From contig NZ_JANHDJ010000005.1 of NCBI RefSeq assembly GCF_024494645.1, positions 1 to 64,000 on the forward strand: a stretch of 64,000 nt of DNA, read 5' to 3'. This document shows positions 1 to 8,639 of this stretch, piece after piece (position 1 is the first letter of the stretch; the number at the start of each line of letters is the position of its first letter). Source of the DNA: Halohasta litorea (lineage in GTDB: Archaea; Halobacteriota; Halobacteria; Halobacteriales; Haloferacaceae). A program made the translations under genes and the position numbers. The notes beneath the pieces were generated by a model. That model had not been told where the DNA came from and did not search any database. It saw only the letters and a program-made list of their open reading frames with translations.

Positions 1-114
1 TCGCCACAGCCACTGTTGGAGCGGTTGATCGAAGACGCCCAGAAGATACACCAGCAACGGCCAATCCTTCAAGAGACGCTCGCTACCGCTACGCAACCGA
101 GGTGTGAGTCTTAA
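1..114 (+). CDS. 3' end of an unidentified gene entering from the left
   Basis: Frame 1 is open from the edge and ends at TAA 112-114, encoding a charged, probably helical tail that contains LLERLIEDAQ and ends QPRCES. It overlaps the 3' end of the antisense helicase gene by 26 bp. This suggests that whatever lies to the left (possibly a transposon) interrupted the helicase gene. I do not recognise the family, and the frame could be chance. Confidence 0.3.
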   Translation, partial: SPQPLLERLIEDAQKIHQQRPILQETLATATQPRCES

Positions 115-985
115 CTAAAGACGGATGATTAGGATCATACTTGCTTTTCTTCCACGCCTCGATAAATTTCTCATAGGTATCTGCGTACTCGTCGTCGGCT
201 TTGATGGCCCTCCAGATGGCTGCAATCTCAGTTGTTTTTGCTTCGCCGACAATAAACTCCAAGTCAGAGTACTGGTCTTCGGCGACTGATTTACTGTAAG
301 AATTGATTGTCGAGACTTCAGCACCCGTAATATCGAACGTCTCTCGGAGTTCTGTTTCCATCTCCGAGACGCCATTTCGCGTAAACGTGATCGCCAACAA
401 ATCCGATGCAGCAACGTCGTCGTATTCTGAGAGAATAAAATTTACACGACGGCCGAATGTGGTTGTCTTCCCGGTTCCAGCTGCTGCATTCACCCGGTTG
501 AAATTGTCATTCGCAAAGATAGCCCGAAACTGCTGATCTGTGTGAGTGAGGGTGTCTGCCTCAAAATAACTGTTTAGTTCATCGCCGTGGCTTGCTTTCA
601 TGATTTCAATCCACTCTTCATTGTAGCTGTCGCGGGCCTCGATAAATTCACATACTCCCTGGAGATCACTCAAAAGCGTCTCGGCTGCATCTGTGACCTC
701 GGGATCAAATTGGTCGGGTTCTTCGAGGAGTGGGGTAAGCTGATGAATTGCTCCTTGCGCCCGTTGGTATGTCTTCAGTGCTTCCTTGACTGTCAAGAAA
801 TCCTGATGATCGTCAGCATATTTTGTCTGCCAACTAGTTAGCTCATCACAAGTTGTTGCAACACCTTGAGTCGACCCCGTTCCCCTGATGACTGCCTCAC
901 CATCTACTGATATCTCATCATCAGTGGTTTCAGAGACACTCTCGGTCGAAAACAGGCCTTTGATAAAGTTGAGGATTCCAGACAC
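89..985 (-). CDS. UvrD/PcrA-like superfamily 1 helicase, truncated after the N-terminal motifs
   Basis: The 298-residue product has an N-terminal region of about 145 residues with no recognised domain. A Q-motif-like segment (THTDQQFRAIF) follows, then a Walker A motif AAAGTGKTT near 167-175 and a motif Ia-like ITFTRNGVSEME near 199. UvrD-type helicases normally run to 600 residues or more and contain Walker B (DExx), motifs III to VI and a 2A/2B region; none of these is present. The frame stops with TAG at 89-91, where an oppositely oriented reading frame comes in from the left. The gene is therefore most likely a truncated copy that can bind ATP at best. A full version would unwind DNA in repair or plasmid replication. 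Confidence 0.7.
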   Translation of the reverse strand: MSGILNFIKGLFSTESVSETTDDEISVDGEAVIRGTGSTQGVATTCDELTSWQTKYADDHQDFLTVKEALKTYQRAQGAIHQLTPLLEEPDQFDPEVTDAAETLLSDLQGVCEFIEARDSYNEEWIEIMKASHGDELNSYFEADTLTHTDQQFRAIFANDNFNRVNAAAGTGKTTTFGRRVNFILSEYDDVAASDLLAITFTRNGVSEMETELRETFDITGAEVSTINSYSKSVAEDQYSDLEFIVGEAKTTEIAAIWRAIKADDEYADTYEKFIEAWKKSKYDPNHPSLVKTHTSVA

Positions 986-1064
986 GTATACGATTGATTA
1001 CTTATCACCGGAACAAAATACTTACTGTTGATTGGGGTTTATCCATTCAAGATTGGTAAATAGT

Positions 1065-4000
1065 CTATATCTCTTCTGACCGTTTCGACTCTTCGGAAGT
1101 GACGTACTTTGGAATGTGGGCACCCCGGTCACGGAGCGCTGCAACGGCATTCCAGAACGTTTCGCCGGACGGATACTCATCAGGGCTCGAAATAAGACGC
1201 TCTTCTAACGCAACCACTTGCAGTGCATTGAGTACGTACATTCCTTTCCGGTAGACCCAGATATCATCGAGTTGGCCAAGCCGAGTTCCAGAATCGCTCG
1301 TCGTCCAGGATGGATCGAGTGATTTTGAGCCGTCCGCACGTTCGTTCGTCACTGTGCTTCGGAGTCGAATGTCGCTTGGCCGGATTTGATTGATACTGTC
1401 GAATACGTCTGCAACATCAGTTGTTTCGTCGATTGCCGAGAGTTCAGTGCGTGATTTTTCAGGTCGACTTGACCGGTCTTGGTCACCACGAGTGGTTCGT
1501 GTAGCGTGTTCTGACTGCAACCGATCAAGGAGTCCTTGGGCATCAGTCGTTCGTGATGGGGTTGCTGAGAGATGGTCGCCCGTCATAACGACGAACCGAT
1601 CTTGGTCGTAAACTTCGATTGAGAGGTCGTGATCCGGGAGGTCAGCAATCACTGCTTGGACATCGTCTGAGAGCGCCCCCCGGATAAGCAGGTGAACACC
1701 TGTGCCTGACGTGCTGATGTCGGCGTAGCTCTCGGCGTCTTCGATGTGCTGTCGAACCATCGCTGCAACCTCTCCGGTGTCTGGGTTTCTGGCGTCATCG
1801 TAATCAATGAGAACGAACGGGTCGTTTTCAGTGAGCGTGAACGCCAGCCCGTACTCAGGGTTCGAAAGCGATTCAAGATTCTCTATGGCAGTTTCAAACG
1901 AAGTCTGGTTGTCTGGGTCCATCGCACTCACGAATCTGTCATCACCGTTTTCCCACGGTGCACGCGGTATTTTTCGACCGTCGGGTTCTGGTTTCCAGAG
2001 CAGCCACTGGTCGTAGCGTGCCATATCATCTGGATACTGGCCTGAATCGATATCGAGTTGCTCCGGGAGACCGCGGCCAGTACTCGGTGGCTCATCAGCG
2101 TGGACCGTATACCGTGTGCTTCGCGTCAACCCCCACTCACTAGCGTTCGACGTGTAAATCCCGAGGTTCGTATACAGCGTCGGTTTCACCACTGCAGGAT
2201 CGTCGACAGCGAGTTCGTTAGTGAGTAGTCGATGAACACGGTGTGCATCCTCAATGTCAGCGTAGTTTGGGATTGCCACCATCAGCAGATGCTGACTGTC
2301 GCCTCGGGCAGTACAGGTGAACGCCGTTGAAATACGGGCATCATACAGCTCACCCTGAGCGACGAGATCCTGGACTGCCAACCATATCTCGTCGGCAGTC
2401 TCTGTATCAAGGAAGTACATGAGTTCACCCCGGACATCACCCTGAGCGAGTGCTTGCGCATCAAAATCTGCCTGAGTAGCATCCGTCGTCGGTGGGAATG
2501 ATTCGGTGGACAACTCGTCTGGATGTGGGACCGAGAACTGATCGAAGTATGCGATCTGATAGGCCCGTCTTGCAGGAAGGTTGTCCGATGCAATTAGATA
2601 TGGCCGTTCGTAGACGGTTGTCGGTGTCTCTTTGACTCGCTCGTTGTCGCTTTGCTCGCGGTCTTCTATCGCGCAAAACGGACAGCTAAGCCCCTCTAAT
2701 AGATATATTTGTCCGCGGTCTTCGTGGTCCGAACAGGTGTGTTTGTCGATGGTTCCAAGGGTTTCCCACGAGGTTTCTTTGAGGCCGTCATTGCCCACGG
2801 TTAGTGAGACGTATTGACCGTGGAGCGTGTCCCGGCCGACGCCAGGGTCAAAACTCGAAAATCCAACGTTGAGATATGTTCGGTCCTGTCGGCCGACAAA
2901 GTGTTCGCCTGCGATGTATGCTGCATGCTTGCCGTGCCATTGTTCTGGCCGGGCTTGGTGGGAAACGAGTACTGTGTCGCCTCCATTTAACCAAGGATTC
3001 TGTGTGAGGTAGAAATCACCGACTTCCACCCGCTCATCGATGGGAATGTACGCGACGTTGTCGGGGAGCTCTGTTGAGCGGCTGGGTGTCGGGGGTGACG
3101 GTGGTGCGTACGTATCGGTATCATCACTCCAGACTGATTCGGAACTTGCATCGACGATATACACTGGAGCCTGTTCTGAAAGGTCTGCGAGTGCTTCTAT
3201 GGTGGTGTCGGTGTGATCGCTTGTCGGTGAGTCAAGCACGACCTGCTGTGAGCCAGTGTATATGTATGCATTTACCTCGATTCCGCTTGTTTCAGCTGCG
3301 ATTTTCTCGATGATGTCGTCGTTGCCACCGACGTGTCCGAACGCGATGAAACGAGTAGGGATGCGGTCTTCCGTGTCAACCTGTCGTTCGGTTGCCGAAC
3401 GAGAATCTGGGTCCGTAGAGTGTGATCGGCGAATCGGTTCCGGAACTGATACTGGCTCAATGTCGTTCTTTTTGGCTAGTGCTTGGTACGTCTCTTTGAC
3501 AGGGTACTGTGTTTCAATACGTGTGTTTGCTGTGGTTGTACTGGGTTCTGCAGGGAACTGTGCGAGGACTCCGAGTGCCTCTTGCAACTCTGCCTTGGAG
3601 TCGACGACGACAGGCAACGGTGTGTTTGTCGTCGGAACTACTGGACGAACGACGTGAAGATCGTGGTCTGAGAGATCCGTGCTGAGTTGTTTTTTAACCG
3701 ACTCCGATAGTGGAACGGTTGTAATCGTTTGGTATTCAGTGATCCATTCGCCGTTTCCGTACGTGTCTCGGTACTCGCCGACTGCGTGGGAGACACGGTC
3801 GACGTGTTGTGGTCCATATCCAGTAGCAACATCCTGATCGAGGTACTGGTTGTTGATAACTGAATTGAGTATTGTATAATACTGTACCAGTGGGTCTTCG
3901 TAGTCATCCGACGTGGCTTTCGGATACAACCGTTTCAGAACGGTTCGAATTGAACGGAGTGATTCGTAATACTCCGTGAGAGCACACGGTGAGAGTTCGT

Positions 4001-5351
4001 CTTCGTCCGTGGTTCGCATCTGGTTGTCGACATTGGCGTCGGTTTCGCTAGTTCCATCGCAGCTGTATCGGTGCTTGGTGAGCACACGCTCGTATGTATA
4101 CTCCTTGCCGCAGTCTGGACAGGTGTAGGGTGGCTCATCTGTCGGTTCGTTTGAATCGTCATCGTTATCGTCTGTCTGGGTAGTTCCCTCACAGCTGTAT
4201 CGGTGCTTGGTGAGTACACGCTCGTATGTGAACTCCTTGCCGCAGTCTGGACAGGTGTAGGGTGGCTCACCTGTCGACTCTTCTGAGGAGTCATTAGCTT
4301 CGTCGGTGAACTCTATTGCCTCTCTGGCTGTGTCTCTGATATCCTTTGCTTGGAGTGTAATATATGGAACTGCAGTAAGCTCATCAAGAGAGGCGTCGGC
4401 AACTGAGTGCAGGTCTTCGAATCCTGCGTTGTATAATAAGTACAGGTGATACAGCGAGTGGTTTTCGAGATCCAGGACCGATTCGTCCTTAGAGAATAAT
4501 GTGTGGAGCGCGTCGATTTTGGATTGAACATCGCCTGGGCAACTCGCTATAGTTACGTACGCATCCGCAACAGTTGACTGAGGTGTACTGGTTTCTTCGG
4601 CTATTGTTTCAAGCGGGGTTCCTGAATCGCCACGGATTTGTTTTGCTCCCAATCGAATACACTGTGCCGTCTCCACAGAGAGTGAGGTCTCAGTGGCAAG
4701 TTCGGTTGCGGGTGTCTCAGCAACATTCGAGATTGTCGTGTACCCTTCGTTACGAAGCGTTTCTGCATAGACGGCTCCGACTCCAGGAATCTCTGTTAGG
4801 GATGCTTGTGGGTCCGTGGGTGAGTCTGTTTCAGAAGTCGGTTCGTCGTCTGAGTCTTGGTGAGCCTCGTCTTCTGTACTGGAGTGGCCATCTCGTTCGT
4901 TCGTCGGCGAATCGTCTGGCTCAGATGATGCAAGCCCATCAGGGATCGGTGGAAGTTCTTTGATATTCAGTTCGGATGGATCAATCGCATCTGCAATGGG
5001 TGATTCCTGAAGAACCTCACGGACACGCTGTTCGTTGCGTGCTTGAATATGAGAGTTCTTCAAATACGAGACTAACGCTGAGCAATCAGCAGCGGTGAGT
5101 GTACCTTCTGCGTGGATGTTATCTAAGATCTCTTCGACATCACGTTCGTTTGGAAACCATGCATCGCCCATCGCAATAAAAAACGGAACGAACGGGTTCG
5201 GAACCGTATCCTGCTCGGAGACTCCCAGTTGGTCGGTGAGGAAAATCACTGCCCGATCATCAAGCGATAACTGATACCGCCCACCGGGTAACGATACTTT
5301 CAGTTTGTATCGATCAGTAGAATCTCGAATAAGCCGTGTCGGCTTGGTCAT
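1065..5351 (-). CDS. Large multidomain replication-type protein: HhH, tandem zinc fingers, primase-polymerase-like C-terminus
   Basis: The product has 1428 residues. Residues 183-238 resemble a helix-hairpin-helix unit (IPGVGAVYAETLRNEGY), with a second HhH-like stretch near 310-347. Two almost identical C2HC zinc fingers (CPDCGKE...TKHRYSC) lie at about 366-387 and 410-431, separated by acidic linkers. A further Cys/His cluster (HTCSDHED...CPFC) lies in the middle. From about residue 1106 the sequence resembles the primase-polymerase (AEP) domain of NrS-1-type phage and plasmid proteins: an acidic LIDYDDARN motif near 1181, SGTGVHLLIRG near 1215, and EVYDQDRFVVMTG. The last 90 residues resemble the tail seen on such haloarchaeal proteins. 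No helicase motifs are visible. A role in replicating the element is inferred from the C-terminal domain. The gene stands alone, about 80 bp upstream of the truncated helicase gene in the same orientation. Confidence 0.65.
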   Translation of the reverse strand: MTKPTRLIRDSTDRYKLKVSLPGGRYQLSLDDRAVIFLTDQLGVSEQDTVPNPFVPFFIAMGDAWFPNERDVEEILDNIHAEGTLTAADCSALVSYLKNSHIQARNEQRVREVLQESPIADAIDPSELNIKELPPIPDGLASSEPDDSPTNERDGHSSTEDEAHQDSDDEPTSETDSPTDPQASLTEIPGVGAVYAETLRNEGYTTISNVAETPATELATETSLSVETAQCIRLGAKQIRGDSGTPLETIAEETSTPQSTVADAYVTIASCPGDVQSKIDALHTLFSKDESVLDLENHSLYHLYLLYNAGFEDLHSVADASLDELTAVPYITLQAKDIRDTAREAIEFTDEANDSSEESTGEPPYTCPDCGKEFTYERVLTKHRYSCEGTTQTDDNDDDSNEPTDEPPYTCPDCGKEYTYERVLTKHRYSCDGTSETDANVDNQMRTTDEDELSPCALTEYYESLRSIRTVLKRLYPKATSDDYEDPLVQYYTILNSVINNQYLDQDVATGYGPQHVDRVSHAVGEYRDTYGNGEWITEYQTITTVPLSESVKKQLSTDLSDHDLHVVRPVVPTTNTPLPVVVDSKAELQEALGVLAQFPAEPSTTTANTRIETQYPVKETYQALAKKNDIEPVSVPEPIRRSHSTDPDSRSATERQVDTEDRIPTRFIAFGHVGGNDDIIEKIAAETSGIEVNAYIYTGSQQVVLDSPTSDHTDTTIEALADLSEQAPVYIVDASSESVWSDDTDTYAPPSPPTPSRSTELPDNVAYIPIDERVEVGDFYLTQNPWLNGGDTVLVSHQARPEQWHGKHAAYIAGEHFVGRQDRTYLNVGFSSFDPGVGRDTLHGQYVSLTVGNDGLKETSWETLGTIDKHTCSDHEDRGQIYLLEGLSCPFCAIEDREQSDNERVKETPTTVYERPYLIASDNLPARRAYQIAYFDQFSVPHPDELSTESFPPTTDATQADFDAQALAQGDVRGELMYFLDTETADEIWLAVQDLVAQGELYDARISTAFTCTARGDSQHLLMVAIPNYADIEDAHRVHRLLTNELAVDDPAVVKPTLYTNLGIYTSNASEWGLTRSTRYTVHADEPPSTGRGLPEQLDIDSGQYPDDMARYDQWLLWKPEPDGRKIPRAPWENGDDRFVSAMDPDNQTSFETAIENLESLSNPEYGLAFTLTENDPFVLIDYDDARNPDTGEVAAMVRQHIEDAESYADISTSGTGVHLLIRGALSDDVQAVIADLPDHDLSIEVYDQDRFVVMTGDHLSATPSRTTDAQGLLDRLQSEHATRTTRGDQDRSSRPEKSRTELSAIDETTDVADVFDSINQIRPSDIRLRSTVTNERADGSKSLDPSWTTSDSGTRLGQLDDIWVYRKGMYVLNALQVVALEERLISSPDEYPSGETFWNAVAALRDRGAHIPKYVTSEESKRSEEI
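4060..4277. repeat. Direct repeat of about 85 bp encoding the duplicated zinc finger
   Basis: Positions 4060-4145 and 4192-4277 are nearly identical over the zinc-finger codons and are offset by exactly 132 bp (44 codons), so the frame is kept. Differences are mostly single bases. This indicates a recent in-frame tandem duplication inside the large replication-type gene. Confidence 0.85.
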
Positions 5352-5778
5352 GTACTACTCTCAAGCGTATAAGTCATATATCCTTATATTCTGAGTAAAA
5401 TTGATATTTTGCTGATGTTGATTTTGGAATCAGGGTATCTACTGGCCGAGACTCAGTCGCTCACATTCGTGTAAAAAAGTAAACGCTGACACAGCAACAG
5501 AGTATGTGAGTGCGATGGGTGACACTGCTGTCGCTGGTTTTGTCGCCCGTACGTGTATTAGAAATTAGTAATATCATAGATAAAATTTGTCGAACAAATA
5601 AAAATAAGTTTATTGTCTATTTATCCGGCTTTCAAATGTGGTGTGCTCACGAGGGTTCACGTAGCATCGAACAATTCGTCTTTTCTGGCATGTGAAGTTG
5701 AATTAAAATCAATAAAAATAGATGCAATATATGTAACCGGAAACTAAATGTAGATCGGATTTAATTTAGCAAAAAGGA
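5352..5778. other. AT-rich intergenic region
   Basis: This 427-bp gap separates the divergently transcribed primase-like and histidine kinase genes and presumably holds both promoters. It has many A/T runs but no single convincing TATA element and no RNA gene that I can see. Confidence 0.5.
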
Positions 5779-7458
5779 ATGATCTCAATAAGCACAGGGC
5801 TTGTTTTTGTAGAACTTTTTATTGGTCTTAGTGCTGCCATTGTAGCTTCTATCGCATGGACGCACCGAGACCGGGCTGCCGGTGTTCCAGTGTGTATTCT
5901 GTTGATCGCGGCGAGTGGATACGCGTTTATGAGCGGGCTAAACGTACTTGTTTCTGAGCCGTTATTGAAGCACCTCATTCATAATCTCACATATCCGTTT
6001 GTCACAGCTGCGGTTGCTTCCGTAATTTACATTCTAATCGAGTTCACCTACGGAGAAAAATATCGACAACCCAGAATAATCGGCATTCTTGTCGGGTATG
6101 TCTCTCTCAGTTTTGTTATTTCTATTACGGATCCTATTCACCACCTTCTGATAACAGAGCCAGTAATCACCGCGAATGGCGGGTTTTCGAGGACCGCTGA
6201 GAATGCTGGACCACTATTTTGGATTCAAGCGATCACGAATTTTACTGTCGCGTTTGTTTCGCTTGGGTGGATGGTGGCCAAATTCCCAGATACTCGTGGC
6301 ATTCATCGTCAACAGATGATGACACTTATTTTGGCATATCTGATTGCACTTGCGTTCTTCCTCTGGCAAACGCTCTCTCCACCACATCCAGCGTTTGACG
6401 TTGCTACAATTGGGCTCCTCGGAGCGAGTTTATTGATATTGTGGACGTTATTCTATTCTGATTTCCTCAAAACAACTCCGATTGAACAACGAACACTTCT
6501 AGACAACGTGCCTAGTGCCGTTATTGCGGTTGATGCTTCGGATCGTGTTCTCAATTTCAATCAAAAGGCGGGGAATCTGTATGATCTTGATACCAGTGCA
6601 ATCGGTGTCCATGCAGAACAGGTCTTCCAGACAAATCCCGAGCTTCTCGAACGACTCGGAACCGCAGATAGAAGTGAGACTCAAATCACCCTCGAACGAG
6701 ATGGTGTAAAGCGACACTACGACCTAACGATCTCACCGATTGTTGATTCTGATATGCTTAAAAACAGGTCTCGTGGGTCTCTGATTGTTCTGCAGGATAT
6801 CACGAGACTCGTGCAGCAACGAGATGAGCTTAAACAAAAGAATAAGCGTCTCGATCAGTTTGCGGGTATCGTCTCACATGATCTCCGCAATCCGCTCAAC
6901 GTTGCAGTAGGATGGCTCGAAGTTGCACGGGAGACAGGTAACACTGATCACTTAGAACGAGTTGAACGAGGTCATACCCGTATGCAAGCCCTAATTGATG
7001 ATCTTCTCATGCTTGCACGGGAAAGTGATCTCGAAGGTGACCGGGAATTAATCACATTGTCAGATGAGATTGGTACATGCTGGCAGAACGTCGATACTGA
7101 GGATGCTACTCTCGTCAACGAGGCAAATGGAATGGTGTTTGCAAACCTCGGTCGTTTCCGACAACTGATCGAGAATCTCATCCGAAATTCAATAGAACAT
7201 GGAGGAAAAACAGTGACGATCACGGTTGGTGACCTCGGACAGGGTTTCTATGTAGAAGATAATGGGTCTGGGATCCCGCAAGGAAATTACGACCGTCTGT
7301 TTGATGCTGGCCACACAACATCACAAGATGGAACAGGGCTTGGATTAGCAATAGTCAAACAAATCACTGATGATCATGGCTGGGAAATCACGGGAGCAGA
7401 GGGTGCTGATGGCGGCGTCCGATTTGAGATCACCGGTGTAGCATCTACTGCCGCATAA
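5779..7458 (+). CDS. Membrane histidine kinase: 7TM sensor, PAS, HisKA, HATPase
   Basis: The 559-residue product starts with about 230 hydrophobic residues that fit the archaeal 7TM histidine-kinase sensor domain. A PAS-like domain follows (about 235-345; VPSAVIAVDASDRVLNFN). The phosphoacceptor H box is IVSHDLRNPL with His367. The ATPase domain has the N box (NLIRNSIEHG, 464-473), G1 (DNGSGIP, 494-500) and G2 (GTGLGLAIV, 518-526). All catalytic motifs are intact, so it should autophosphorylate in response to an unknown membrane or extracellular cue. No response regulator gene is adjacent; the partner is probably encoded elsewhere. ATG at 5779 is the first start in frame and leaves a complete first membrane helix. 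Confidence 0.9.
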   Translation: MISISTGLVFVELFIGLSAAIVASIAWTHRDRAAGVPVCILLIAASGYAFMSGLNVLVSEPLLKHLIHNLTYPFVTAAVASVIYILIEFTYGEKYRQPRIIGILVGYVSLSFVISITDPIHHLLITEPVITANGGFSRTAENAGPLFWIQAITNFTVAFVSLGWMVAKFPDTRGIHRQQMMTLILAYLIALAFFLWQTLSPPHPAFDVATIGLLGASLLILWTLFYSDFLKTTPIEQRTLLDNVPSAVIAVDASDRVLNFNQKAGNLYDLDTSAIGVHAEQVFQTNPELLERLGTADRSETQITLERDGVKRHYDLTISPIVDSDMLKNRSRGSLIVLQDITRLVQQRDELKQKNKRLDQFAGIVSHDLRNPLNVAVGWLEVARETGNTDHLERVERGHTRMQALIDDLLMLARESDLEGDRELITLSDEIGTCWQNVDTEDATLVNEANGMVFANLGRFRQLIENLIRNSIEHGGKTVTITVGDLGQGFYVEDNGSGIPQGNYDRLFDAGHTTSQDGTGLGLAIVKQITDDHGWEITGAEGADGGVRFEITGVASTAA

Positions 7459-7483
7459 CCCAGGTCAAGCCCGAGAAACCCTG

Positions 7484-7648
7484 GTGGACGAAGAACGAAT
7501 TACGCTTCACCAGCATTACAAAGATGGAGAGCTGTCCAATGACGCTGCGGATATCCTACTTGGAGATACTATCGAAGGTATCGACTGCGAGCGAGGGGCT
7601 TTCGAGGAGGCTACAGAGCTTAACACGACTGATGTGTTCCTAGAGTGA
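7484..7648 (+). pseudogene. Remnant of a UPF0175/VapB-like antitoxin gene
   Basis: A 54-codon open stretch reads like the C-terminal half of a UPF0175-type antitoxin (TLHQHYKDGELSNDAADIL, then GIDCERGAFEEATEL). The frame continues upstream over the end of the kinase gene without a credible start, so the 5' part is missing or displaced. It is followed after 2 bp by a PIN-toxin-like remnant, the usual gene order of such modules. Confidence 0.5.
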
Positions 7649-7650
7649 CG

Positions 7651-7728
7651 ATGGTCGACGATAACGTATGATCTCCCGTACTCGTCGACACTGATGTCTT
7701 GATTGTTGTTGCAAACACGAGCCTGTAG
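7651..7728 (+). pseudogene. Remnant of a VapC-like PIN-domain toxin gene
   Basis: Starting with ATG two bases after the antitoxin-like stop, the frame reads MVDDNV, a TGA stop, then SPVLVDTDVLIVVANTSL and TAG. The LVDTDVLI segment matches the N-terminal first acidic motif of PIN-domain RNases. An internal stop plus loss of the remaining 100 or so residues makes it nonfunctional. The identification rests on a short motif and on its position behind the antitoxin-like remnant. Confidence 0.5.
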
Positions 7729-7931
7729 CCCCGCATTATTTCATATTCTGATATATTTTGTAACCACCAAACGTTTATGTATGTTATTCACATATTATCT
7801 ACTGTAAACACACAACCGGACAACTCACACATCCTGCGATGCGTAATCCCTGCATCCATAGTATTTTAACGGAGAGTCCGGCTCCCGTCGCCACCCGTCA
7901 GCACAGCTGACTGTCTGAGCCGTCGCTAGTG

Positions 7932-8444
7932 ATGGTGCATGACTTCAGCGTGCATATCGGTAAAGAGCGAATGCGAATCACACAGTACAGACTAGCAGGC
8001 GAACTGCTGTCTCAGAATTCAACAAAAACCATGACATCGGAACAAGTGATTGACGGCGAGGTAGAACAGACTGCACAACGCTTCGGAAACGACGAGATGC
8101 TCAAAGATGAACCGCGAGTGCTGTGTCGATCTTGTGGCGGCGGCAAGTTAGATAGAGGAATTGAAGAACGGCGAACCGCAGTCCTCGATGAAGCAGACGA
8201 ACTGTTGTGTACCGTCGAACAGGAAACCGGAGCCGAAGTCGACCATGTGAAACAGGATCTTAACATCGCAAGAGAAAATCTGTTGAATGACGGTGAGTAC
8301 AATTACTGTGTGCGGTCTGCGCTAGTCTTCCTGGAAAACGTTGTAGAGTGTTCTGAGGATGGCCAGATTGCAATTCTTGAGTGCATAGAGGAGTTCAGAG
8401 ACCGACTCGCACAGAAAGCTGCGTTACCGCCACGAAGTCAATAA
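7932..8444 (+). CDS. Unrecognised protein with a CxxC motif
   Basis: The 170-residue product has a variable N-terminus with later possible starts at 7971 and 8031. A CRSCGGGK motif could bind metal. A predominantly helical acidic second half follows (EERRTAVLDEADELL...VEQETGAEVDHVKQDL). I recognise no family. The Met at 8031 (MTSEQVIDGEV) is a plausible alternative start. It stands alone between the toxin-antitoxin remnant and the subtilase gene, with no clear operon partner. Confidence 0.5.
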   Translation: MVHDFSVHIGKERMRITQYRLAGELLSQNSTKTMTSEQVIDGEVEQTAQRFGNDEMLKDEPRVLCRSCGGGKLDRGIEERRTAVLDEADELLCTVEQETGAEVDHVKQDLNIARENLLNDGEYNYCVRSALVFLENVVECSEDGQIAILECIEEFRDRLAQKAALPPRSQ

Positions 8445-8639
8445 GTCGTTCTCAAAAATGTGCGCATCTCGTTAATTATCCCCCGATCAGGTCGGTGATC
8501 GGGTCCTGCAGTCGCAAGGTTTCGACGTGGCGACTGCCACCTCTCATCTTTTATAATTGTATTCAAAGTAGATCTAATCTGCACATAAGATTAGACAATT
8601 AGAAACAATTTTAACATTACATATTAAATAAAAATAGGT

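Noticed and set aside
4060-4277. Possible CRISPR or iteron array
   Set aside because: Only two copies, in frame within a gene, encoding zinc fingers.
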